From Entophlyctis helioformis (Eukaryota; Chytridiomycota; Chytridiomycetes; Chytridiales; Chytriomycetaceae): a stretch of DNA of 16,418 nt. Shown here piece after piece: positions 8,573-16,418 of the stretch. Location: NCBI GenBank assembly GCA_025526915.1, contig JAHLKH010000374.1, positions 1 through 16,418 on the forward strand, given 5' to 3'. A program made the position numbers and the translations under genes. The notes under the pieces are model-generated. The model ran no database searches and had not been told where the DNA came from. It saw only the letters and a program-made list of their open reading frames with translations. Position 1 is the stretch's first letter; each line of letters begins with the position of its first letter.

Positions 8573-11255
8573 ATGACGCTCTCGGCTGCACGCATGCTGG
8601 CGACCCGCACGGCGCTTCCCTCTGTCCTCGCAGGCGCTTCACGCCCTGCGCTCTTCTCGACGGCACGGCCCTTGGCCTCGCTGCTTGCCCGCCAGTCTGC
8701 TTCGGCCCGTTTCCTGCCCCTTGCGGCAACGGCGTCTGCAGCCTCCACGCTTGTGCACAACACCAAGCGCTCGTTTGCGTCGGCTGCGACGGCACCGGCG
8801 ACTGCTGCCACGGCTGGCTCGGAACCCGCCGCGGCCGCCGAACGCAAGCGCTGCAGTGTCTAGTGCGTATCATTTCTGGCGTGCCTGCATGCCTGCATGC
8901 CTGCCTCGTCGCACTCTGTGTAGTGTGCTCCTCTGGCCTCCACTCGCTGGCTCGATTGTCTGACTGATGCTGCGCTGTCATCGATGCTTGTCTGATGATG
9001 CTCACGCGGACGGGTCGTGTGGGCTCGACCAAATCACCTGCCTGCCTGCGTGTCGCCTGCGTGTCGCCGTTGTGTGGCTGCCGTGCTTGGACGGCGCTGC
9101 GGCCAACCACAGCTTCACCATTGGCGATCGCGTGGGTGCGCTCGACGACATCCTGAGCAAGCTGCGCAACCTCGACATCTCGCTCGCCCGTATCGAGTCT
9201 CGTCCCAGCCGAACCAAGGGCGACTACGACTTTTACGTTGACTTTTTGGCCATCGACGATGCCCACATCAACGCGGCCGTCGGCGAGGTGCGCAACCTCG
9301 CCAAGTCCATCAAGGTCGTCAGCACGGGATCGTCCGATGCAGGTGGGTTGGTTGTTGCTGGCAAGCTGCGTGCTGTCGCGATGGATTCGTTTGGCCGCAC
9401 GTGGACTGATCACTGATCTGGCCATCAACCGGACGGTTGTTTGCGATGCGACAGAGTCGACCGAGGGATCGGTGCCGTGGTTCCCCAGAAAGATCTCGGA
9501 CCTGGACTCGTTTGCCGAGCGTGTTCTCTCGTACGGCGCGGTGAGTCTTGTTGCCGTTTTAGGTTTTCGTTCCCGTTGCTTGCATCAGGCACTGACCGGG
9601 ACTGGCCTGACTAGGAGCTTGAAGCTGACCATCCCGGCTTCACCGATGCCGAGTACCGCAAGAGGCGCTCGGCCATTACCGAGGCTGCCAAGAGCCACCG
9701 CCAGTAAGATCTCCCTCTGGGTTGTCCGCCGCGTCCAACACCACTTTCAGTCTTGGTTCCTGACATGCATGGTTTCCTCTGTAGCGGCCAGCCTCTCCCA
9801 CGCGCAGTGTACACGGCTGATGAAGTCAAGACCTGGTGAGTGCTGTGACTTGGCGTCTGTCTGTTTTATCTGCCCGTGATCCGGTGAACTCACACGGCAA
9901 CTGCTTGGGTCTCAGGGGCATTGTCTTTGAGAAGCTGACTGCACTCTACAAGACCCACGCTTGCTATGAGCATCAGTACATCTTCCCTGTACGTTTTGTG
10001 CCGTATGCCATGTTTGCTGTGGGTCGCCGCTGCTCATCGTCTAACGCGCGCCATCCAGCTTCTTATCCAAAACTGTGGCTACGGACCAGACCGAATTCCC
10101 CAGATTGACGACATTTCCCGCTTCCTCAAAGGTTGGGCGACAAGCCTGCTGCCTCTCAGCTGTGTCCTGGCAACTCACCCTGATGTGGCTTGAACAGATT
10201 GCACAGGCTGGACACTCCGCCCTGTCATGGGTCTGCTTTCGTCGCGCGATTTTCTGAATGCCCTGGCATTCCGCGTGTTCCACAGCACGCAGTACATCCG
10301 CCACCACTCGGCACCGCTGTACACCCCCGAGCCCGACATCTGCCACGAGCTCCTTGGCCACGTGCCGCTGTACGCCGATCCCGACTTTGCAGCATTCTCG
10401 CAGGAGATTGGTCTTGCTTCTCTTGGCGCATCCGACGAGGATCTCAAGAAGCTTGCGACGGTGTGTAGTTGCCATGCCAGCCAGCCATGCCATGCGACGC
10501 CATGCGATGCCATGCGGACTGGATGCAGAGTCTCTAACGAGCCGCTTCTTTGCTTTCGTGGCACAGATCTACTGGTTCACGGGTGAGTTCAAAGTGCCAT
10601 TTCGTTGGCAACACGGCAGAATCGACGGCATGGCGTGCTGACGATTGGATGCACCGCAGTTGAGTTTGGTCTCACCAGACAGGGCAACGAGATCAAGGCA
10701 TACGGTGCCGGTCTCTTGTCCAGCTTTGGCGAGCTCGAGGTGGGACCATCTCCTTGCACAACACGTGCACTGTCTTCTGGCCCGCTGACCTGTGCGTTTC
10801 TCCAGTACTGCCTGTCCGACAAGCCCAAGTTGCTGCCCTTTGACTGCGAAACCATGGCCGTGCAAGAGTACCCGTGCGTGCCTGATTTTTCCAGTCCACG
10901 CAATGCCATGCTTGCTCTCTCACACGCTGTCCATATGCCGTGCACAGCATCACCGAGTACCAGCCCGTGTACTTTGTCGCTGACAGCTTCAAGCAGATGA
11001 AGGACGATGTCCGGTGCGTCTGATGCCATCTCAGCCGCCTGCGATGCGTGCCCGAGCTAACCCAGTGCAACTCCATCCGGCACGAGCAGCGAGTACGCCA
11101 TGAGCCTCAAGCGTCCGTTCAGCGTGCACTACAACGCCCTCACGCAGTCGATCGAAGTGCTGGACACCAAGGACCGCATCACGCGTTTCGCGACTGGCAT
11201 CAAGGGCGATCTCACGCGTCTCATCAGTGCCATTGACAAGGTCATCAAGGAGTAA
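8573..11255 (+). CDS. PAH: Phenylalanine-4-hydroxylase family enzyme, 13 exons, 516 aa
   Basis: Pterin- and iron-dependent aromatic amino acid hydroxylase, converting Phe to Tyr with tetrahydrobiopterin and O2. Exons: 8573-8862, 9113-9342, 9455-9540, 9615-9703, 9785-9835, 9916-9988, 10059-10131, 10198-10460, 10567-10582, 10660-10739, 10806-10873, 10948-11013, 11090-11255. All junctions keep frame. Residues about 98-170 form an ACT regulatory domain ([14 protein letters not shown]). The catalytic domain carries HELLGH (His347, His352) and Glu392 in WFTVEFGL, the iron triad with the same 45-residue spacing as the human enzyme. The C-terminus fits the tetramerisation helix. The first ~95 residues are Arg/Ala/Ser-rich with no acidic residue until about 83, like a mitochondrial presequence, which is unusual for PAH. 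Tyrosine or tryptophan hydroxylase is less likely on the ACT-type N-terminus. Confidence 0.95.
10567..10582 (+). other. 16-nt micro-exon of PAH
   Basis: ATCTACTGGTTCACGG between a CACAG acceptor and a GTGAGT donor. It encodes IYWFT plus the first base of the Val codon, right before the iron-ligand Glu. Without it the conserved block would be broken. Confidence 0.85.
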
Positions 11256-11426
11256 CAGTGCCTCGTGGCCATGATTTAACCTATGCTCTCGAATACAACG
11301 CCGATGGCCGCCCTCTTTCCATTCTCTACATGTCCCCGACAACAGTCCATGTGGCCTTTTACTGGTGAACAAGACTAGAACAAGGAACAGAAATGAGGTC
11401 GCTGATTGATCCTGCGTGTGCCGTGC
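11256..11426. other. Convergent intergenic spacer between PAH and WASP
   Basis: 171 nt that must hold the 3' ends of both genes. No AATAAA in either strand and no other gene seen. Confidence 0.5.
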
Positions 11427-13548
11427 TTACCACTCCTCGTCATCCCCGTCCTCGTCATCGTCATCAGAGTCTGTGGCGCATGGACGACACCAGCACAAGC
11501 AAGAGTCAGCCATGGCACAAACATCATTGAGACACCACAGCAGAAAAGCAAGACAGAGAGCACGGACCAGAGCCGCCCACAGCGTTGATGCGCTTCTTGA
11601 GGGCATTGCGGAGCGCGTCGGCAAGGTCGTCGCTGGTATCGGCAGACGCCTCTGCGGCAGGAGCTGGAGGGGGCTCGTGGGACGCCTGCTTGAGCTGGAC
11701 ACCCTGACGGATCGAGTTGAGGAAGTCGCTGCGGCCATCGGATGCCGCAGGTGCCGGTGCACGCGTTGGAGAAGGAGCGCGTGGAGCCGGCGCAGGCGGT
11801 GGGGAGGGCCGCCAAAGGAAGGGCCAGGAGGCGGAGGCGGGGGAGGAGGACCGCCACCGCCTCCAAAGCGAGGCCCGTCGTCTTGAGGCGGGGGAGGTGG
11901 GGGAGGCGGAGGGCCAGGAGGCGCTGGCGGGCCACGCGAGGGCAGCGACGGTGGGGCACGCGATGGGATTGCAGGTGGCTGAGGAGCTGCCACGGGTTGA
12001 GGGGGAGGCGGCGGCTGGTAGGCTGCAACCGGAGGAGGCGGCGGAGGCGAGCTGACTGCTGCCGGAGCAGTGCCTATCATTGCATGCAGGAGGTGTCAGT
12101 GAGAAGGACGGCCATGGCGAGAGCATGGTGCATACCGCGAGAAGGAGGCGGCGGCGGCGGAGCTCTGCCAGCAGTGCCGCGCGACGGAGGTGGGGGCGGG
12201 GGGACGCGACGGGCTGCACCGGTCCACGCAAGCAAGCGTGCAAGCAAGCACGGCGAGTAAGTAGCCATAACAACACAGCCTGGGACATGTGCCGAGACGC
12301 ACCAGGTGCAGATGCCTGTGCTGCAGAGGAAGAAGCAGGGGCGGCGGCACCGGCAGACGCAGAGATTGCGGCGTTTGGACGGCCGAGCTGGTCAGCGTGC
12401 TCCTTCATGAACTTGGCCACCTTCTTGGCCGTCTTCTTGTCCTGCAGCTGCTCCTCGGTGATGCCGGCCTTTTGGAAGATGATCTTCCACTCCATGGGGA
12501 TGTTTTGGGCCTGCCACAGAAGAGTGCGTGAGCCCAAGATGGCAATGGAGATGGAGTGCACCATGCAGACGGCCGCATACACTGAAGCCGGTTTTGGGAT
12601 CGTATCCGACGTGGCTGACGTGTCTGTGGACAGCAAAGCGTCAGCATTCACGGCGTGTGCAACGCTAACAGCATGGCGTGGCGTGGCGTGCCAGCGGCGG
12701 CCGTACTCAAAGTTGGATGGTGCCGAGATCATGGACTTGTCGATCTTGCCCTTCTTGCCCGTCGTCTTGGAGCGGTTGCGGCCAAAGAAGCCGCCGCCGC
12801 CAGACTCTTTCTTTGACTGTTTGGAACCCACCGAGTCCGAGCTGGTGCTCCGCGTCATGCCCTGCTGCTGGATCTGTGCCGGGACAGGCGACGGGGCAGG
12901 GGCGGCGACGGGGATGGGGGCCGGGGTAGGCGCAGGCATGGGGGCGGGGCCGGGGTGGGCGCCAGGGACTCCTTGCGGGCGAAGGTGTCGTGGAACGAGG
13001 CGGCCTCGTCCTCGTCGGCGAACGAGAAGCCGATCATGCACGACTGGCCCAGGAACGAGTGGAAGAAGGGGCGGTCCTGCACGTACTTGACGTCTCTGGA
13101 GACGTCCTGCTCCCACAGGATCTGGCCGCCCTGTTGCTCGAGTGCCGGATGAGTGTGCAAGGAAAGTGTGCAAGGAAAGTGTGCAAGGATGCCAGGCAGA
13201 CAGACACGCAGACAGACAGCTTACGTTGAGGCTGATGAGCTTAAAGGCAAAGGCGCCAGCGGGCGAGCGCACGAGGGCGACGGCGCCAACAAGCCCCGAG
13301 AACGAGTACTCGTGCGGGCTCGCCTTGGCCTCGTACAGCCGGGCAACCGTCGAGGCCAGCACCTGCGGGCCGTCGCAGTAGCCGTCGCAGTAGCCGTCGC
13401 AGTAGCCGTCGCAGTAGCCGTCGCAGTAGCCAGGCGGGGGTCAGCAAGGGCAGCACAGCACACGGGGCACACACGGCAGGCCACGTACGTCGCTGGGCCC
13501 GGCCGAGCGCTCGATGGTGCGTCTCTCGTCGGGACGGAGGGTCGGCAT
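11427..13548 (-). CDS. LAS17: WASP/Las17 actin-nucleation promoting factor, 8 exons, about 500 aa
   Basis: Activates the Arp2/3 complex to build branched actin at the cell cortex. Exons (high to low): 13548-13489, 13362-13225, 13130-12707, 12623-12581, 12510-12303, 12213-12136, 12073-11568, 11470-11427. Order of domains: WH1 (VLASTVARLYEA ... LWEQDVSRDVKY ... GFSFADEDEAASFHDTF), basic stretch plus CRIB/GBD (ISAPSNFE joined across an intron to HVSHVGYDPKTGF, then MEWKIIFQKAGIT), long polyproline region, WH2 (FLNSIRQGVQLKQ), connector (LADALRNALKKRI) and acidic tail DSDDDDEDGDDEEW ending in the usual Trp. Two places need one extra base to keep frame: G runs at 12940-12944 and 11801-11804 (C runs in the gene). 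No intron can explain either. The presence of a CRIB domain is notable because budding-yeast Las17 lacks it. Confidence 0.93.
13363..13488 (-). repeat. WASP intron 1 with about five copies of a 12-nt repeat
   Basis: On the plus strand GCCGTCGCAGTA repeats head to tail from about 13371 to 13430, ending close to the 3' splice site of this 126-nt intron. The array is purely intronic in my model. Introns elsewhere in the window also hold simple repeats: CCAT at 1977-1991, TGCAAGGAAAGTG at 13153-13187. Confidence 0.8.
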
Positions 13549-13660
13549 GCGTCTCTTGGTGTTTGTGCTTCTGTTGGAGTTGTCGAAGTTGTCGTCGAGG
13601 TTGCGGGCAAACCACAACCACGTCCACGTCCCACGTCCACGTCCTCGTCCACGCAGACAT

Positions 13661-14496
13661 CATGGCCGCCCCGCACGCCTGTTGCGCGCCGCGTGCTGGG
13701 CCCTCTGCTTGGCTGGCTGCTGGGCCCTGTGCTTGGCCGGCCTGCTGCCCGCGCTGCCCGCGCTACGGGCTCGGCTGGCACACCCAGCGGCCACGCTCCG
13801 CTGCTGACCGTGTTCGCAGACACGCCGCTGGCATCGCTCTCGCACTCGCCGCACTTGACCATCGACGCCGAGACGGCGTCTACACCGCCCGCCTGCCGCT
13901 GGCTGCCTTGGCCGGAGACGCACACGTAGGTGCAGATCCTCGCCCCTCGCGCCACTCGCCGGCTGACCAGCCCGCCCCTCGTGCAGCCAGACCCGTCGGC
14001 ACACGGCCTGGCTGCCCGCCCGCCGTTGCTGCAGACGCTGGACGCTCAGATCGAGCTTGTGTTTGATCTCAGCGGCTGCCCGGCCCAGCCTACAAGTCGT
14101 CGTGTCGTCGCCGTCGCTGGCATCGGCTGCAGCCGACCAAGCTCGCCACCGCCACCGCCGCCGGCCTCGTCCAACGCAACGCTCCTCCTGCAGGCCCTCG
14201 AGATGTACGCGTGCCGCCTCGCACCATCATCCTGCTTGGCAGCGACGCGTGCGACAGTCTGGCCGATGCCAACATGCCCGCCTCGTCGCCGCCGCCTTCC
14301 GCACGAGCATCGTCCAGCCAGACGGCCTCGCATACAAGCTGGCCTCGTGGCCCAAGGCTCGCATCTCGACTTGGACGTGCTCAACCACACATCCACACGC
14401 ATCTCGCGGACCTGGGATACTCTGGCTCGTGGATGCCGCTCGAGCAGGCTACGGCGCTGATCACATCACGGCCGGCAGTCCGACCCCACTCCATCC
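13661..14496 (+). CDS. Probable N-terminal exons of the Pbn1-like gene (unresolved)
   Basis: Very GC-rich sequence in which all frames stay open for long, so exon choice is unsafe. Coding-like pieces: a frame ending near 13927 at a GTAGGT donor (contains VFADTPLASLSHSPHLTIDA), a piece near 14043-14115 (IELVFDLSGCPAQPTSRRVV), PPRTIILLGSDACDSLADA (about 14212-14270), ARLVAAAFRTSIVQPDGLAY (about 14277-14337) and LADLGYSGSWMPLEQATALI (about 14405-14463). They lie in different frames. Fungal Pbn1 proteins have a long poorly conserved N-terminal part, so this could be it, but a separate gene is possible. It diverges from the WASP start at 13548. Confidence 0.35.
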
Positions 14497-15551
14497 GTGC
14501 TGCTCTCGGCGCTGCTCCATCCCCGCCAGAAGCCGATCGTCTTTGGTCCTTCTCAGCAGGCATCTGCCACGACTCGAGGCGGCACGGTCACGGTGGTCGC
14601 GCCAGACTCGATCACAGACTGGACGCTTCCCATTGTCCACCGGCTGCAGGCGAGCGCTGTGCCAAGCGTCTCCAGAGCGCCGTGCCGTACGCCCGCTCCT
14701 CCGCCACTAGACCTACTGGCATCCATCGAGCCGACGTTTGGCTACCACTCCAAGCTCACCGTGCGGGTAGGAAAGCAGAGCGGCGCTTGTGGGCTCATCG
14801 GAAGCGTCAGACATTTCGTCGTGCTGCACCTCTCCAGCGATGCATTCGCAGATCGCTTGAGCTTGGCCGCATGACTTTGGGCCGCACATCGCGTGGCTGC
14901 TCTTGGCGATGCCGACCTTGAGGTCCCGTCAACTCTCCTGTCGCACGAGACAATCTTGTTCTCATCCATTTCGCCCACAGGTGCGTCTTGTCGGCGTTGG
15001 CGTGACGCTGGGCTTGGCGCTGCATTGACACCCGTGCGGCGTGCACCAAAGCTGCTCATTGCAACAGATCTGTCCGTCGAGATCCCTTCCATCTGAGATA
15101 CCAGCTGCCACTGCGACGCGTGACAGAGCACGGCCATCCGAGTGTCGTTCCCCACAGCCTTTGGGTCAAGCCAAACTCGGCCGGTAAGTGGCAATGGCGG
15201 GTTTCCTTGCAATGATGCAGCACAGACTAACGATCGCTTTCAATCGCACACAGACGACAAACTCCAACACTGTCCTGCTGTGCTGCGACAGAAATCTGCT
15301 CCGCTGCTGTCTTCCATGGATCTGCCGGCCTTGGTTCAGCATTGCAGGAAACTCCACTTTTGATTCCCATTCCAGTCAGCAGCAAGGCGGCTTTTGCCGA
15401 GTTCTCCATACCCTTGGGAAGCGTGGCCGACTATGATTGGGTCCCAGCTGCAGATGCCATCATTGTGATTGCCGGTGTTGCGGTTGTCATCTGGGTGTCT
15501 CTTGCACATCGATCGCAGACTTTTGCTGGGCAAAAGTTCAAGCAAGAGTGA
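14497..15551 (+). CDS. PBN1: Pbn1/PIG-X, subunit of GPI mannosyltransferase I (conserved C-terminal half)
   Basis: Pbn1/PIG-X stabilises Gpi14/PIG-M, which adds the first mannose to the GPI anchor in the ER. Family landmarks in order: SIEPTFGYHSKLTVRV (about 14721-14769), VVLHLSSDAFADR (about 14817-14856), ALGDADLEVP (about 14899-14928), DPFHLRYQLPL (about 15081-15114), then ETPLLIPIP (about 15345-15374), one membrane segment (15450-15507: AIIVIAGVAVVIWVSLA) and a short cytosolic tail. Introns 14981-15051 and 15184-15291 keep frame. The second contains ACTAAC at 15226-15231, and its nearer acceptor at 15253 would lose frame. An in-frame TGA at 14872, between two conserved blocks, is unexplained and may reflect paired small indels. 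The family call is good; the detailed model is not. Confidence 0.75.
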
Positions 15552-15713
15552 CCGTGTCCAACAACAAGCCCATGTCGTGGCTGGTATGGCGTACACAGCG
15601 AGCACTTGGAATGAAGCAGCCTGATCCATAAACACAAGCAGGCTTGGTGTGCTGACTCGCACTGTCCACTGCTCGAATGCTCAGCGATACAATGCATGTC
15701 GGCTCCAAGCTGT

Positions 15714-16418
15714 TTATTCCCTTTGGTCACCAGCCATCAGAGCTGCCACCAGCTTGCCAACCATGCGCTCGGCCTCGGCATCAGATCCAAGGTCGAGTGG
15801 CTTGCTGGGCCGGCGGCATCGGCACACCAAAGGCGGGAGCTGCAGGCCGGGGCGGTGGGTGCCGTGGCAGAGACGGCAACCCTGGCGGCCCTGGAGCGCG
15901 CGCCATGCCAACCGGCAGTGGCAGCCCCGGTGGACGCGTCCCGGTCTGCCCAAGAGGCCGGTCTGCACTTCCAAGGATCGTCGCAATGACGTCCTTGTTG
16001 AAGGCAGACCGTCTCATGCCTGCCTCCATGATGAGGTGGTATAACAACACCGCCTTGTCTGTCGACCCCTGCTCCTCGAGGAGCAGGTTCGACAGGTGCC
16101 GCGGGTCCAGTCCAAAGACCTGTACGACCTGCTGGAACGCAGCGGCGTCGATGCGGCTGATGCGGCTGCTCCGATCGGGTTCGTGAAGCACGACCGGCGA
16201 GCTTCCGCCATCTGTGAGCCACCTGTGCACCATACATGGCAAGGATGGCATTGCTGCGTGTCAGTGACCTGCTCAACACGAGGCGGCGATACAACCACAA
16301 TGCATGGCAACACAGACTGACAGGTTGTTGGCGACCTGCCCAATAGTCGGTCGCTTGTTCGGATCCTTGTCCAGCAGGGACAGGATCAGGGCTTTGAGAT
16401 CTGTTGAATGACAGCAGC
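15714..16418 (-). CDS. CAMK/SNF1-like protein kinase, C-terminal part, N-terminus outside window
   Basis: The minus strand at the window end reads LILSLLDKDPNKRPTIGQVA, the last kinase subdomain (Arg in KRPT). An intron at 16223-16321 (99 nt, GTCAGT...CACAG) joins it in frame to LWLTDGGSSPVV, the typical end of SNF1/CAMK-type kinase domains. Then follows a helical segment (FQQVVQVFGLDPRHLSNLLL ... AVLLYHLIMEAG, about 16130-15990) that looks like the UBA-type domain after such kinases. A Pro/Gly-rich linker follows. The frame seems to change by one base near 15800, giving LDLGSDAEAERMVGKLVAAL and a stop at 15714; without it the protein ends at 15781. Gene is convergent with Pbn1, 162 nt apart. 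I cannot tell SNF1, SNRK or SIK types apart from this part. Confidence 0.65.

Noticed and set aside
8365..8847. Ala-rich minus-strand open frame opposite the PAH leader
   Set aside because: Shadow of the GC-rich leader exon; no family resemblance.
12080..13090. 336-aa plus-strand open frame
   Set aside because: Antisense to WASP exons; composition mirrors the polyproline and CRIB coding strand.
11524..13362. 612-aa minus-strand open frame
   Set aside because: It runs through several WASP introns and out of frame through WH1 and polyproline regions; the spliced WASP model explains the conserved parts.
13371..13430. Direct repeats as a possible CRISPR array
   Set aside because: Repeats are 12 nt and contiguous with no spacers, inside a eukaryotic intron.
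13153..13929. 258-aa plus-strand open frame with VAVAVA repeats
   Set aside because: The start is antisense to WASP exons 1-2 and its intronic 12-nt array; only the last part might belong to the Pbn1-side gene.
15052..15096. A frame shift before HLRYQ in Pbn1
   Set aside because: An ordinary 71-nt intron at 14981-15051 (GTGCGT...AAAG) restores frame without any indel.
15254..15363. Pbn1 exon starting at the first acceptor after the branch point (15253)
   Set aside because: It reads out of frame with the conserved LLIPIP and membrane segment; the acceptor at 15291 keeps frame.

Overview
The window looks like nuclear DNA of a GC-rich, intron-dense fungus or fungus-like protist. Introns are spliceosomal, mostly 55-125 nt, with GTRNGT-type donors; at least one carries a perfect TACTAAC branch point. 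The gene set is a fungal-type WASP/Las17, a Pbn1/PIG-X subunit, phenylalanine hydroxylase, an F-box-like ankyrin protein, LINE remnants and an intron-bearing Fanzor. This mix fits an early-diverging (chytrid-like) fungus better than Dikarya. A Rhizophydiales-type chytrid is my guess; I cannot prove it from the sequence.

Layout, left to right. Positions 1-2412 (+) hold a Fanzor (eukaryotic TnpB-like, RNA-guided nuclease) cut by the window start. It has RuvC-I, RuvC-II-like, zinc-finger and RuvC-III motifs in order, six introns and a Pro/Gln repeat tail. Its 3' flank has two clean hairpins. Positions 2642-5170 (+) hold a long Ser/Ala/Pro/Gln-rich gene that I do not recognise. Positions 5524-5595 (-) are a tRNA-Gly(UCC) with a T6 terminator. 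Around 5999-6430 (-) is the zinc-knuckle end of a decayed LINE. Positions 6477-7946 (+) are an F-box-like/ankyrin gene with 28-residue repeats. Positions 7950-8525 (-) are a decayed LINE reverse-transcriptase fragment. Positions 8573-11255 (+) are a 13-exon phenylalanine hydroxylase with a mitochondrial-looking leader. Positions 11427-13548 (-) are an 8-exon WASP/Las17, convergent with PAH. About 13661-15551 (+) contains a Pbn1/PIG-X gene, clear in its C-terminal half and divergent from WASP. Positions 15714-16418 (-) are the C-terminal part of a CAMK/SNF1-like kinase, convergent with Pbn1 and cut by the window end.

The host genes do not form one pathway; the order is that of an ordinary compact fungal locus (aromatic amino acid metabolism, actin nucleation, GPI-anchor synthesis, signalling). 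The accessory part is 1-2640 (Fanzor) and 5999-8525 (LINE pieces either side of the ankyrin gene). The most notable system is the Fanzor with its candidate 3' RNA/element end. A second theme is that several clearly conserved genes carry one-base frame breaks while PAH and the ankyrin gene are clean. This could be consensus error or real decay and affects whether the Fanzor is intact.
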